A DNA stretch of 64,000 nucleotides. Origin: Biscogniauxia marginata (taxonomy: Eukaryota; Ascomycota; Sordariomycetes; Xylariales; Xylariaceae). Positions 22,225 through 32,863 of the stretch are shown here, in pieces (position 1 is the first letter of the stretch; every line of letters starts with the position of its first letter). A program made the position numbers and the translations under genes. Location: positions 1,488,001 to 1,552,000 of the forward strand of contig MU404055.1 in the NCBI GenBank assembly GCA_022695795.1, written 5' to 3'. The notes beneath the pieces are model-generated. The model searched no databases. It was given only the letters and a program-made list of their open reading frames with translations, and was not told the DNA's origin.

Positions 22225-24393
22225 TCATGATTGCGGTCCGATTTCCTCCTCGTCTAACCGCCAGTACTCCTTCTCGATTCTGTTGAGCTCCGAGACAAGA
22301 GATCGCCTTCGAGACTGGAGTTTCTCAATATTCCTCTCGTGCTCATAGATATCCCTGACAATCCCGTCCCGCTGTTCATCAGTCAGTAACGTTCGAATGT
22401 CGCTCGCAGTTAAATCCCTCTGCTGATCCTGGATTGCCTTGATAGACCTCCGCACGCCGACTAGCTCAACTAGAAGTTCGACTCTACGACGAGAAACTTC
22501 ACGCATCCTGTCTGATGGGTCATTGTCTGGGTCATTGTCTGGGTTCCCCTCGGGTTGATCAGCGGGCCTCTGAAGGGGGTTTGTGTCTTGGCGACTTGGA
22601 GTCAGTTGTTCGTGCTCGGCTTGATCGCCTCCCTGTGGCGGCTCGGAATGATACGTGCTAGGATGGTTTATAGGCACGGTCGCAAGCTGAACGTGAACTA
22701 TCTGATGCTGCTGAGCTGCCGAGAGGGCAAAGTCATCCAAACCTCGCTTCTTGGCCTTCGACCTGCGAAAAATCTCAACTTCAGCGTCGCTCCAACGCCG
22801 TATGATAGAATCGGTGTCAGGTTCACAGTCCGAATCATCCTCATTCCGTCGCGGGACCGACTTTGATCTGAGATGCTTTCTATAAAACCCGCTGTTGTCG
22901 GGGTCGAAATAGACCATAGTCCGAGCATTATCTATAACGATCTCTGGTATTCTATCAATCTGCTTTTCTTTATTGTGGCCGTCCAAGCAAGCCTCGTCGT
23001 TATTTACCAAAACTGAGGGACCAGCCGTAGTTTCGTGTGACGGGTTCTCCTTCTGTTTGCCTTTGTCCTCACGATTTGGGGACTTCGGCTCACTATTAGT
23101 CATAGTTTGGGTGTCATTGACGGCGATTGGAGACCCTTCCTTCCTTCCTCTACCTTCGTCACTCCCCTTTTTCTGGCCATTTAAACGCTTCAAAGGATTA
23201 GATCCATTCGCGATGGTTACAGAGCTACCACGTTCTGGAGATCTCTGACTTTCTCTTCCAGTCCGTGTGGATATCACCTTGTCGGTAAGAATAGCTCGGG
23301 AGGCCTGACTCTGTCCTACGGACATTTTCCTTAGTATAGGGACGGACTTCAGTTTGGTTATTTCAGCCTCCAGAACAGCCTTTTCCCTTTGCCATATTCC
23401 TCGTTTTACCTCCATGTCAGCTAGTCTAGTCTTGACTTTTTCCAGTTCGTTCTGTGCAGATGTTTTGATTTCCCTTTCTTTCTTGATGGAGGCCTCAAGC
23501 TCGTGGTTTTCTTTCCTGGCTTGCTCTAGCTCAGACTTGGAGGCATCTAGCGCCTTCTTGTTTTGTTGGGATATATTTTGATGCTCACGTAGCTCGGATT
23601 CGACCTTTTCTAGCTGCTCTTGATGCTCTAGTTTACCTCGTTGCTCTACTCCCTCGAGCTCTCGAATCGTTACTTTGGCTTTGGCAAGTTCAGACTGTGA
23701 GGCTATCAGTGCGGCTTTATCAGTTTGATTAGCAGACGTTTGTTCACGGAGCTCCTCGATAATCTTTTCGGCTCTGTTGAGTTCAATCTGCGTCTCGGTC
23801 AAAGTGGCCTTGTCCCGTTCACTATTACCTCGAATCTTCTCTACCTCGGCCTCAAGCTTGATGGCACGAGACGTATTGGCTATGGCTTCGTGCTCCCTCT
23901 TTGCGGTCAGGGTGGCGATTCTTTTGTGGAACCCCTCAATGGTACTCTCGAGCTGTTCCAAGGCTTTGCTGTGCTCAATTCTCATCTCGTCTTCTTCCTT
24001 TGCCTTGACTAGGGCCAATTCTTCCTTTTCACGGGCTTCTCGTTGCTCCTTTCGAATATTTTCTTTTACCTGCTGCCGATTTCTCTCTTTCCGAATTCTT
24101 TCCTCTCGTTTCTTTCGTTTAGCCCTCTCTTTTTTCTTTGCTCTTTTGGACTTGGATTCTCCTTGAACCCTCGCCGGGGGGTTACCAGCATCTGAATCAC
24201 TGTTCTCTGACCCATTCTCATGTCCTTGTTCACATTTAGAAGTCACAATGCCCTTTTGGCTCTCACATGAAGAGCCTTCGTTGGCTATTTTATTCATAGT
24301 ATTCGAGCTTGTCTGGTCTGGTTCTGGAGACTGACCCTTGGATGTGACCATGATGAGAGACTGATTTTCTGCATTTTCCAGTTCTTGATCCAC
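22225..24393 (-). CDS. Coiled-coil protein, downstream half of a TAG-split frame
   Basis: An open frame of 722 codons, or about 707 if it begins at the first ATG (about 24350, in VTSKG context) rather than at the GTG at 24393. The N-terminus is disordered, then comes a very basic Lys/Arg/Glu block (SKRAKKKERAKRKKREER). A long coiled coil with regular heptads covers most of the next 280 residues (KALEQLESTIEGFHKR through VLEAEITKLKS), followed by a disordered Ser/Pro/Asn section and a second coiled coil at the C-terminus (RRVELLVELVGVRR to EKEYWRLDEEE). No catalytic motif is seen; a scaffold or cytoskeletal role is only a guess. It lies in the same frame as the 418-codon ORF upstream, separated by one TAG (24403-24405) and three sense codons, so the two may be one gene. 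Confidence 0.7.
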   Translation of the reverse strand: MDQELENAENQSLIMVTSKGQSPEPDQTSSNTMNKIANEGSSCESQKGIVTSKCEQGHENGSENSDSDAGNPPARVQGESKSKRAKKKERAKRKKREERIRKERNRQQVKENIRKEQREAREKEELALVKAKEEDEMRIEHSKALEQLESTIEGFHKRIATLTAKREHEAIANTSRAIKLEAEVEKIRGNSERDKATLTETQIELNRAEKIIEELREQTSANQTDKAALIASQSELAKAKVTIRELEGVEQRGKLEHQEQLEKVESELREHQNISQQNKKALDASKSELEQARKENHELEASIKKEREIKTSAQNELEKVKTRLADMEVKRGIWQREKAVLEAEITKLKSVPILRKMSVGQSQASRAILTDKVISTRTGRESQRSPERGSSVTIANGSNPLKRLNGQKKGSDEGRGRKEGSPIAVNDTQTMTNSEPKSPNREDKGKQKENPSHETTAGPSVLVNNDEACLDGHNKEKQIDRIPEIVIDNARTMVYFDPDNSGFYRKHLRSKSVPRRNEDDSDCEPDTDSIIRRWSDAEVEIFRRSKAKKRGLDDFALSAAQQHQIVHVQLATVPINHPSTYHSEPPQGGDQAEHEQLTPSRQDTNPLQRPADQPEGNPDNDPDNDPSDRMREVSRRRVELLVELVGVRRSIKAIQDQQRDLTASDIRTLLTDEQRDGIVRDIYEHERNIEKLQSRRRSLVSELNRIEKEYWRLDEEEIGPQS

Positions 24394-24402
24394 AATGTCT
24401 GC

Positions 24403-25659
24403 CTACGACTGCTTCTGTGGGGATTTCGGAGATGCTTGTTCTGCAGGGTCCTCGCTAGTAGATTCATGGTTTATCTGCCCTCCAGTACCATTGTCAGACC
24501 CAGAAGTTCCAAAAGGTTGTAGTTGGGATCTATGAGCAACCGTGATTTCTACGTTACCGGAATCGCTCTCCGTGCCACCATGCGATGGGGGTTCCTTCTT
24601 AAATTTCATCAGGCGTAGTGCAGCGATCATGTCGTCTCGGGACACGCCATTCTGTGAAATGCTGTTTTGTGTCTCTAATATCTCCCCCAATTGTATTAGG
24701 AAACCCCGCTGCTTGACCATTTTTATGATGTCGTCTATTGCCTTAAAGTCGTCTGGGGACAGGTCATTCTGTGAATTGTTATTTCGTGTCTCGAATATCT
24801 CCCTCAATACTGGCATGAATTGCCACTGCTCGTCATTCTGTGAGTTGTGGTCTCGTTTCTCCAATATCTTCTCCAATTGTGACAAGAAATGCCGCTGCTC
24901 GATCATTTTCACGGCGTTGTCTGATGCTTCTTTGTTCCGAGAGCCGGCGTCAAGCCAACTATTGGACCTATACGAGGGGCTAAACGAGGGGTGGTTCACA
25001 TCTGCCAACTCTATATTGAACAGAGTCTGCGAGTTGGGAGCATCTCCTGCTCGCTGAGTCTCCGCTTGCCTGAGTGCCTTCTTTTCCTTCTTCTTGGCAT
25101 TCTTGCGCTGTTTCTGGCGTTGTTTGGCATTCATCGGTCTCGAAGGACCGGTAGACTGCTGCTCATCCGGATTATAGTCTTCTGACTCATTGGTGGCTGC
25201 TGGTTTGTTTGCAGAAGTTTCCCCCTCGTTATTGTTTTGGCTTGAAGGCTCAGCCTGTGCAGAAATACCATTCCCAAGGTCCACGGAGTCCATGGACAAG
25301 GATGGAGTCTGTGAACTAGCTTCTCCGTTGCTGTCCGGGCCGGGAGGAAATTCATTAGGGAAATCGCTTGTGTTATTTATTGTGCATTGAGATCGCGGGT
25401 CTTCAGAGGCCGGGTATCCATCCTCCATAGAGCTCGGTGGTAAAGATCTGGGTTGGGCGGTTTCGTCCTTGTCGCCAATTGGATTCGAAGAGGATTGGTC
25501 TTTGGAGCTGGGATCCTGGCTATTGGAAAGATCGATCCCTGGGTTCTGTGGGACCCGGATCTCTTGACCCCCAGCCTTAGGGGTAGTTGAACCAGATCTC
25601 TCATCGTCGTCAGAGTTTGCTGCGCCTGGTTGATTGACTTCGGACGGTATCTCAGCCAT
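24403..25659 (-). CDS. Low-complexity protein with triplicated motif, upstream half of a TAG-split frame
   Basis: A 418-codon frame starting at an ATG and ending at a TAG that is followed, in the same frame, by 725 further sense codons. Residues 1-165 are disordered and rich in Ser, Asn, Gln, Asp and Pro. A basic stretch (AKQRQKQRKNAKKKEKKAL, about 170-190) resembles in character the basic block of the downstream ORF. Near residues 255-355 a degenerate unit occurs three times: ILEKRDHNSQND, IFETRNNNSQND and ILETQNSISQNG, spaced 35-45 residues apart. No enzyme or localisation signal is seen. No family is recognised. Confidence 0.65.
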   Translation of the reverse strand: MAEIPSEVNQPGAANSDDDERSGSTTPKAGGQEIRVPQNPGIDLSNSQDPSSKDQSSSNPIGDKDETAQPRSLPPSSMEDGYPASEDPRSQCTINNTSDFPNEFPPGPDSNGEASSQTPSLSMDSVDLGNGISAQAEPSSQNNNEGETSANKPAATNESEDYNPDEQQSTGPSRPMNAKQRQKQRKNAKKKEKKALRQAETQRAGDAPNSQTLFNIELADVNHPSFSPSYRSNSWLDAGSRNKEASDNAVKMIEQRHFLSQLEKILEKRDHNSQNDEQWQFMPVLREIFETRNNNSQNDLSPDDFKAIDDIIKMVKQRGFLIQLGEILETQNSISQNGVSRDDMIAALRLMKFKKEPPSHGGTESDSGNVEITVAHRSQLQPFGTSGSDNGTGGQINHESTSEDPAEQASPKSPQKQS

Positions 25660-26952
25660 GTATGCTGTTATGCTCGAGAAGTTATCAGGTAAGTTGAACC
25701 AGATATTAGCGATATAATGAGGTACTGAATGCAGTCGACGTAGCGAGCGATGATCATGTCAATTGACCAGAAGTATTAGATTGAGACCTATCGGCGATCC
25801 GGCTTCAGTGCGTTTGACAAATAGGTAATGATTCCAATATAGACGATGATGACGAACGGTGAGGTAGGTAACTCTGGGGAAGATTCCAGCATAAGACAGG
25901 TATGGATATCCAAAGAGAGTGTCTGTTTTTCCATACGGGCAAAGCGTGGTTAAGCAAAGACAGAGACGCGACGAACTTCAACTGGACTATGGGAAAGTAT
26001 TTATTTTCAAGTAAGGATCCACTTCTGTCTAGAAAGCCAGATAATTGCTCGTTACTTAGGCTTTGGTGGCTGTGCCCATGGTTAGGCGCAGGTTAGGTAA
26101 AGTATGTATCTGATCTGAAAAGTTTACATGCACCACCTGTTCGATGTTGAACACATACTCCTCGGGGATTCCTTTTGCGTCTATGGGGTAGTGGTCTTAG
26201 TGGGCTTGGGCGTTAATCTTGTCTGCTATCGAACATAATCAACAAATCATCCCTCTTCTCAGGGGTAAACCTACCAACTTCTAGTTGGCCTTGTGACACT
26301 GTGATAGCCAAGGCATATTTTAAGTTTGTATAAACCCTGGAGGAATCCACGATTACCGCGATTAAGAAGAAAAAAAGAGCAAATTAGAGAAATTTCACAA
26401 TTGTGGTAAATCAGGAGGATGGATTAGTACCTTAGTATGCACCGAGTTCAGGACTACTTTTCTACTTATCTTGTCCTAACTTGCAAGATGATATTCGGAA
26501 ATCTTGAGAGTAAATGTTGTTTGTTTCTCTAGATCATTATTCATTGTAACATTCGAGACTACTCCTGACGATTTCACTAGATGATTTACTACATGGAAAG
26601 AATCACTTTCCTACTGAAATACCAAGATTACCTACCTGTTGTTAATAATGCTTGCTGCATCTCATATGGTCGACAGTAGTATTTTTTAAAGAACAGAGAT
26701 CAATACAAAGTACATGATTGATACATGTAGGATTAGGCCGTACTTTCAGTGTTCTCAAATTTCCGGTCAATATTATTCATAACTGCAGAATGCTATCAAA
26801 ATTCATTTAATACTCTCGTCCCTGATTATTTCGCTACATAGTATTACCTAACCCCTTATCCTTTGTAATGCTTCTTCTATTTCATCACTCTCCTAGCAAC
26901 ACCTAATTGAGCTGAAAACCAATTAACCTGCAGCTCCGTGAAACCACCTAGC
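25660..26952. other. Intergenic region
   Basis: Promoter side of the coiled-coil ORFs and 3' flank of the AA9 gene. AT-rich, no ORF with coding character, no RNA gene seen. Confidence 0.55.
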
Positions 26953-27711
26953 TCAACCAGTGAATAGCGCTGGACCGGGCATCGGGTAATTCGTGATAGT
27001 GACGTAGGGGTTGAAGTGGATGCCCGGGTCGGTATTCCTGTAGAGCACCGTGCCTAGGGTGCCCGCGGGCTTCGCGGTCCCGGAGCCAGTGATCTCGATA
27101 TTGAAGCATTGAGGGTAGTTCTGGGCGCCATTGAGGCTGCCGCCGCCGTGGAGGGCGATGATTTCGTGGCGAAGCACGTAGTTCCCGGGGGCGATCGACG
27201 CGGGAATGGTCGTCGTCCATGTATTGTTGTTCGCGATCAGTTCCCCGCTCGCCCACACCTGCGTGTCGTAGTCGACGCCGACAGCCTGGATCTTGAACCA
27301 CTCTAGCTTCGTCTTGTCAGCCGCGCTGCAGTCTCCGTTGCAGGTGGCGAGGTAGTCGATGATGGGCCCGTACGGATGTGGCCACTCTTTTCCCCCGGGG
27401 CCCCATTGAAACTGTACATCACTCCCGGCGGGGACGGTCGTTGTCAATTTGCCAGGCTCAGAGTTCTTGTGGCAGTTGATATCGTCCGTCTGGTAAGCAT
27501 CCGGCGCTACAAAGCCACTGTCGAGGTTCTCTGCATACCATGCGGCGATGTCTGGGAATGGCATTCCGTTCTTCTTGTTATAATAGTAGTCTAAGAGAAA
27601 CCCTTGCTCCTGCTTGCCGTTCGCAACGTAACCAGTTACAAAACCATGTCCCAAAACGGAAGTTGCAAAAACACCAATCAAGGTGAATACAGATACTATC
27701 ATCGCAGGCAT
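26953..27711 (-). CDS. AA9 lytic polysaccharide monooxygenase (formerly GH61)
   Basis: A 252-residue secreted copper enzyme that oxidatively cleaves cellulose or related beta-glucans using an external electron donor. Residues 1-21 are a signal peptide; cleavage after VLG exposes His22 as the N-terminal copper-brace histidine. The second brace histidine is His112 in WPHPYGPIIDYLA. The axial Tyr is Tyr199 in GAQNYPQCFN, with the conserved partners His188 (in RHEIIALH) and Gln197. Cys80/Cys202 and Cys124/Cys128 match expected disulfide positions. The domain stands alone: no cellulose-binding module, linker or GPI signal follows, and it is a single exon. The second histidine lies three residues before GP (HPYGP) instead of the commoner HxGP spacing. 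Substrate (cellulose, xyloglucan) cannot be told from this. Confidence 0.93.
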   Translation of the reverse strand: MPAMIVSVFTLIGVFATSVLGHGFVTGYVANGKQEQGFLLDYYYNKKNGMPFPDIAAWYAENLDSGFVAPDAYQTDDINCHKNSEPGKLTTTVPAGSDVQFQWGPGGKEWPHPYGPIIDYLATCNGDCSAADKTKLEWFKIQAVGVDYDTQVWASGELIANNNTWTTTIPASIAPGNYVLRHEIIALHGGGSLNGAQNYPQCFNIEITGSGTAKPAGTLGTVLYRNTDPGIHFNPYVTITNYPMPGPALFTG

Positions 27712-28838
27712 GATAAAAAAGGGATGGTGGTATTCTAGTAATTTGCTTATAGAACAGAGTGCGATAATTTCAGGTTGTTATGCCAGTGCCTGAGAAGTAT
27801 TCCAATTCGCTTAGACAGGTAAAGAGGACAGATATAAGACAGTTCAAGGAGACAAGGGAGTTGGGTAGATGAATAAATACCGATAGTATTGAGACTACAT
27901 CATCACTGAGCCCCCTGGTGCTTCAACGCCAAGACGTTCACGTACACTGCAGGGCTGTAGTCGGCATAAAATTTTCACCTAGAATATCCTCGAATACCAA
28001 TTCTTAGCAACAGGCAATTAAATTTTACTACGATTAAATATTTACTCACAGGTGCAAGAGGTCACTTGCTCAACGTTATTGTCACTTCACCTTACTAAAA
28101 GGGGGTGTTCGGAGGCCCAGCTGCCGGGTACGGAGCTCGGCAACCCGAAGACGCACACCGACTCCATCGCCATTATTAGGGCGGTAAATCTTAGGTATTC
28201 TGATCGATCTTACATGTCCTCCAGCCTCCTGAGGTTTTAGGCTCAAGCGGACGTCCTGACATTGAGCACTGCTTGCTGGGCACGAGCTTCTGCTTACAGC
28301 GTCGACTCGCAACGGCGTTAATCGAAGCGTCAAATATCCAGAATAATTATGAGGCACCTTTAAAACGCAGGAACATGATATAATCAAACCGATTCGGATT
28401 TCTTTCTTGGCTAATAGTAAAGGTGAGCAGCTCCGCGAGCCAAAGAGGGTTTCGTAGACAACCAAGCTTCTTAGTATATAAAAGTGACCTAGTGCCTAAG
28501 CGCAACAACCAAACGACAAGGACTAAACTAACTTAAGTTCTGCAAACATAATATTGTCATGTATCTGCTAAGGCTGATCAAGCCGATTTTTCGAGTAGTT
28601 GTGGGCCCGATTGACATCCTTTTGAGTAGGCCTGTGTCTGCCATAGCCCCCTTCGTCAACGCGCCGAGCAAGGAGGCAATCCTCGGCATCTGCGGCTAAA
28701 TCATATTTCCAGCAAGGAAAGGGTTCAGAATAATAATGAAAATCCCAGAAGGCGCTCCTTTCAGATAGATATGTGCTCTGAAGCCGTCGTGATGCCCTCT
28801 CTGACCATCCTTTCACCCATCACGGCCACGGCCTGCTG
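27712..28838. other. Intergenic region
   Basis: Promoter side of the AA9 gene, then mixed sequence. A minus-strand ORF of 82 codons (28568-28816) has some coding character but no recognised family and may be part of the same decayed locus as the ORF at 28839-29057. Confidence 0.45.
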
Positions 28839-29057
28839 CTAGGCAAACTTGTAGCGGGACCCGTCCAGGACGACACCGTCTGACACCGAAAGTGTCGTCG
28901 TCACACCATTGATTATCACTGATGTTGAGCTAATACCGGTTTCTAGCATCCAGACAGGCCAGTCCTCATCTTCCAACACGCGCAGGCCTGTTGTGTTTAT
29001 GCGCACACGCCGAGCGCTTGACGGTTCGCCTATGTCTCCTGCTGTATCCTCGATCAT
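28839..29057 (-). CDS. Hypothetical small protein or gene fragment
   Basis: A 72-codon ORF beginning ATG (MIEDTAGDIGEP) with a protein-like stretch TGLRVLEDEDWPVWMLETG and a beta-rich, hydrophilic end (SVSDGVVLDGSRYKF). I do not recognise it. It could be the last exon of a larger minus-strand gene whose upstream exons I cannot join, or a remnant. No partner in the flanks supports a function. Confidence 0.3.
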   Translation of the reverse strand: MIEDTAGDIGEPSSARRVRINTTGLRVLEDEDWPVWMLETGISSTSVIINGVTTTLSVSDGVVLDGSRYKFA

Positions 29058-31539
29058 GTCGGTTGATCTACTCTTAATTTAAGTGGCAAGTGTGCTATCG
29101 GTTGTAGTAAGATCATCAGACAAGTGCTTGAAATCGTCTCCATCTTCAGCGTTGTACCTGAAGCGAGTGGTCAGTACCAAAATAGGCACAGAATCTGTCT
29201 GGAACATATGCGTGTAGCTTACTGAGATATTGGCGGTTCTGTCAAGTCTGTGCCGTCATCGTGTTCCGAGAGCCAGTGTTGCGCATGAATGATTAGTGTT
29301 AGTAGTAGACTAACAGTGACGGCAACATACATCTGGTAGAATCATATCGGGTTCCTTTGCCCCAGTCGAAATAGTATTTGCTAGGAGCTCGTCTGTCTGG
29401 TCGCTCGGCAACTCCTCGAGGACTCGAGCAGAGACAGCTCAGCCCCTTCGATGGTAGTTCTAATCATAGACACACAAATCAACAAAGCCATGACTAGATA
29501 ATCCTACCTCGCAATACTACATTAACACGGCGAAATCAATTCATACCATCTCAATTATGCTACCGCGCTACTAACTACCTATAATGACGGAACCGCACAG
29601 AAACAACGGGCTTCTTTCCTTTAACTAATGACCCGATTCAACGTGTCTACACGTGAAGATTCTTGGGGTGCGAGGAACATCCTTATTGGAGGAGTAGCAC
29701 GACGGGCGCGACATCGGGCGGAGAAAACGTCTCCAGGTCTCTCTAATAAATATCTGGGACATAACCTAGTCATGTCATATAATGGCTTGGCTGGGCATCG
29801 ATCTCAGGAATTGGTGTGTTTCTGCGTCTTTGCGGACCGGACGCAGTGTCTGCCAGGCCCCTTGATAATCCCGTATCATCTGTCCAGAGTCGTTCTCCAG
29901 TTCTTCAACATGCCACTCTTCTCCTCTACCGCCTGACTGGAAGGAATCGATTGAATGTTGGCGCAAGTGAGCCGCATCTCTTGACAAGGATTTCATATAC
30001 AGACCACAAAGGTTGTTGAAACAATTATCACTCTTCATATATAAATGCCAGAGGATGGCTTATGGACACAAAAATGTAGCTGTGTAGTTGAGGGGAGAAA
30101 GGCAATATTTTGGAGGTGTGAAAACTTTTATTATGTAAATCAAACGCAGAACTATATCGAGGCCGAAAGACATCATTCCACCCTATGAAAATTCCTTCGA
30201 CGTGCTGTACCAAGCTCTCCCTGGACGAAACACGGGCCAAAGGAGCGATGAACAAGGGGACCAGCCTCCTGCTTAACGTCCTCCTGCAAGACTCAAACGC
30301 GGCTCCGGCACTTGATAGCAGCATCCTTGTACCTTTCTCGGATGCACTTCTTCTTCACCTTGTCGTCCGTTTCCACATTGTACTTCACCAAAGGTACGAG
30401 TAGGCCCTGAATGGCTAAGGGTGTGGGCGCCTCCTCGAGCTCCCGGAGTTTTTGCCGTGCTTCGTCTAGGGGGAGCTTGGTCAAATTTAAGCGCGCCAGA
30501 GACGCCCCAGACAGCCCAGGAAGCGCGTCCTCGAGCAAGAGGAGAAGAAAGCCAAGGAGAGTGACGGAAAGGAATTGAAGCGAAGGAATCGGCGAGAAAC
30601 GCTGCCGCACATTGGTTGTTGGCCAGATTGGCGTCGATATTGCCGTGAGCTCGCATCTAGGCAGACAGTCATGCCTTCTCTTATCATCTGCTTCTTCGGT
30701 GTCTCTTACAGAGAGGAACATACCGGAGACCTGGTTCCTGTGGTGCTATCGAAGCCTTTACCGTCACCAAAGCGATAATCAACAGGAGGATGAAGGCTGT
30801 AGAGGGATTGAACTTGAGTGGTAGAGCTGCGAATTTGGCGATCCATCAGTAGAGGATTGGTTGATTTGTGCTCCACCTGAAGGAAGTAAACCCGTCTGGG
30901 AACGTGCAATAAGACCTGTGCCGATAGATAGGCTTGATAGCTGCTGGGTCAGGATCTGCTCTTGGGCTGGTGGCATGCTGCTACGGCAACAGGGACGACT
31001 CAATCTTGACTTTCGCGGTCTTCCAACGTACAGCGTTGAAGCCGCAGCGGGCAGAAAGTTCTTTCCCAAGCAGAGCGTAAGCGGCGGGCATCGTGCTACT
31101 TGGACGCCATCAATAGTCCGTGGGAGCCCAATTTCCGCGAAGGACAAGGTCTCCACGTAACCTTGATGTTGAAACTCGCCCGCGTGCGAGTCCCCTTGGC
31201 GTCGCATGACTCTGAAGCCGGTGCCTATCTCTTTGCCTTCGAATGGGCGGGAACGGTGGTCGAAGCTTGTCACTTCACAAGTGACGAGTCGAAGTATCTA
31301 TAGGACTAAATCAGTAAGCCAACATATTACCGTGCTAAGTCGGTGGATGTACTTACAAAATCGAATAATAAAGAAAGGAAATTAAAGCATCGTGACAAAC
31401 AGAGGAAGAAAAGGGTAGAAGTGTCATTAAGGGGAAAAGGGAAACGAAAACGAAGGAGGGAGGTGTAGAGACTACATGAAGGTTATTAGCAGAACACTAG
31501 GTAAACCACCGACAAATTGCAGTTATACTTACTAATTGC
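29058..31539. other. Gene-poor region with possible decayed minus-strand gene
   Basis: No intact gene. On the minus strand, 30293-30721 reads ARLNLTKLPLDEARQKLREL and VETDDKVKKKCIRERYKD, and 30706-30909 reads RRVYFLQVEHKSTNPLLMDR in another frame. These look like pieces of a degraded or intron-rich gene that I could not assemble. Confidence 0.35.
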
Positions 31540-32554
31540 CTAGCAGGCGGCGACCTGTTGAGGCACAGCACCCGGCGGCGGCGGGCCGGAACCATCATCT
31601 TTCTTCGGTCCGCGAGGGGCGCGAGAGGGGGGGTCAAACCCGGGATCATTGTCGTCATCGTTACTATCCTCACTACTATCGTCGCTATCCTCGACCGGGT
31701 CCTCATCAACAACATCCCCAGCTGCTTTGGCTTTTTCGACCTGATGTTTATGCGCATGCCTAAGCATGTTCTGCTGCTCGGAGAACCCCGTGTTTCTCCG
31801 CTGACTAGAGCAGTCAGCTCTTACAGGCCAGCCGCACTGTACCTTTACGGGGTTTCCTGGTAGCCGGCGGGCTGGCAAAAGATGATTGTTGAAGTGATCT
31901 AATAAATCACCTTCTGTTCTAAATACCAGCCCACAAATACCTCCGGGCCTAGGAAAGTGACAACGCCGGCCGATGTGGACTTCGTCGGCATGTTGTTTCC
32001 GGGTCTTCGGCCCAGAGGACTCATTGCCACATATGCGGCAGAATAGGCGTCGTTCATTATCATCCACTATAAGAAAACTCGGTTAGAGAATCCCCCTTCA
32101 GCAGTGTCCCGTTTTCGTTATATGCATCCACCGAGGCATCGCAGGTTAGTGTTTCAAGGATAGTTCACTTCATGATGGTAGGCATTTTGACAGGAGTTTT
32201 TATGTACGATGATGGGGTATGTGGTGTGGGAAATCATATAGGTAGTCTTTGTGACTGGTGTGCAGCATATAGCTTATGAAAGAGTGACTAGTCTTGGGAT
32301 GGTATTACAAGTTCATGTGTAGAGGTGCGTGCTAGAGGGTGTTATGTTAGAAGGATTTGTTACTTACTTGCATTCCAGTGAGCTGGGACAGGACAAGGTG
32401 TTATTTGGTACCGGGCTGGAAGGGCTCCAGTCCGGATCCTTGCTATCGGCCGGGCCTCAGGCTGTTGAAATGGTCTCCGAGCACCATTTTGGCGGCGCTG
32501 ACCTCGGCCTCTCTTATCCCCAGCAGGGCTATTTCCATCCTTTCTAGGGGCCAT
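31540..32554 (-). CDS. C2H2-like three-finger zinc protein (two exons)
   Basis: A 237-residue protein. Exon 1 runs 32554-32368 and exon 2 32066-31540; the 301-bp intron has GTAAGT and TTATAG borders and the codon ATG is restored across the junction. The exon 1 product is basic and Gln/Arg-rich (MAPRKDGNSPAGDKRGRGQR). Exon 2 encodes three Cys2His2-like units: C72-x2-C75-x12-H88-x4-H93, C98-x8-C107-x12-H120-x3-H124 and C140-x7-C148-x17-H166-x3-H170. Only the first has near-classical spacing. The tail is acidic (EDSDDSSEDSNDDDND) then Pro-rich. A DNA- or RNA-binding role is plausible but unproven. A broken copy of exon 1 lies at 58553-58711. The gene sits directly against a tandem repeat and the assembly gap, at the edge of the retroelement block. 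Confidence 0.72.
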
Positions 32555-32655
32555 AGTAAAATATAGTGCTAAAGAGGATTGGTTTGAAGAACTAGTGTGA
32601 TGCAGGGGTGAAGATCGACAAGAGATGTCAAGATGATGTAGAGATAGGCTAGTGG

Positions 32656-32764
32656 AGAGGGTAGAGTGAAGAGGGTAGAGTGAAGAGGGTAGAGTGAAGA
32701 GGGTAGAGTGAAGAGGGTAGAGTGAAGAGGGTAGAGTGAAGAGGGTAGAGTGAAGAGGGTAGAG
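32656..32764. repeat. 14-bp tandem repeat array, truncated by gap
   Basis: About 7.8 near-perfect copies of a 14-bp unit (AGAGGGTAGAGTGA), running straight into the N gap, so its true length is unknown. It lies just upstream of the zinc-finger gene on that gene's strand. Confidence 0.92.
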
Positions 32765-32863
32765 NNNNNNNNNNNNNNNNNNNNNNNNNNNNNNNNNNNN
32801 NNNNNNNNNNNNNNNNNNNNNNNNNNNNNNNNNNNNNNNNNNNNNNNNNNNNNNNNNNNNNNN
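32765..32863. other. Assembly gap (99 N)
   Basis: 99 undetermined bases. The size may be nominal, since the gap is entered through a tandem repeat. Confidence 0.99.

Noticed and set aside
24395..24488. A 90-bp intron removing the TAG between the two coiled-coil ORFs as the definitive gene model
   Set aside because: The donor (GTACTG) is weak and the only branch-like site (CTACTAG) is about 60 nt from the acceptor, so I did not adopt it, though it remains possible.
32656..32764. CRISPR-like array
   Set aside because: Units are contiguous 14-mers without spacers, and the host is a fungus.
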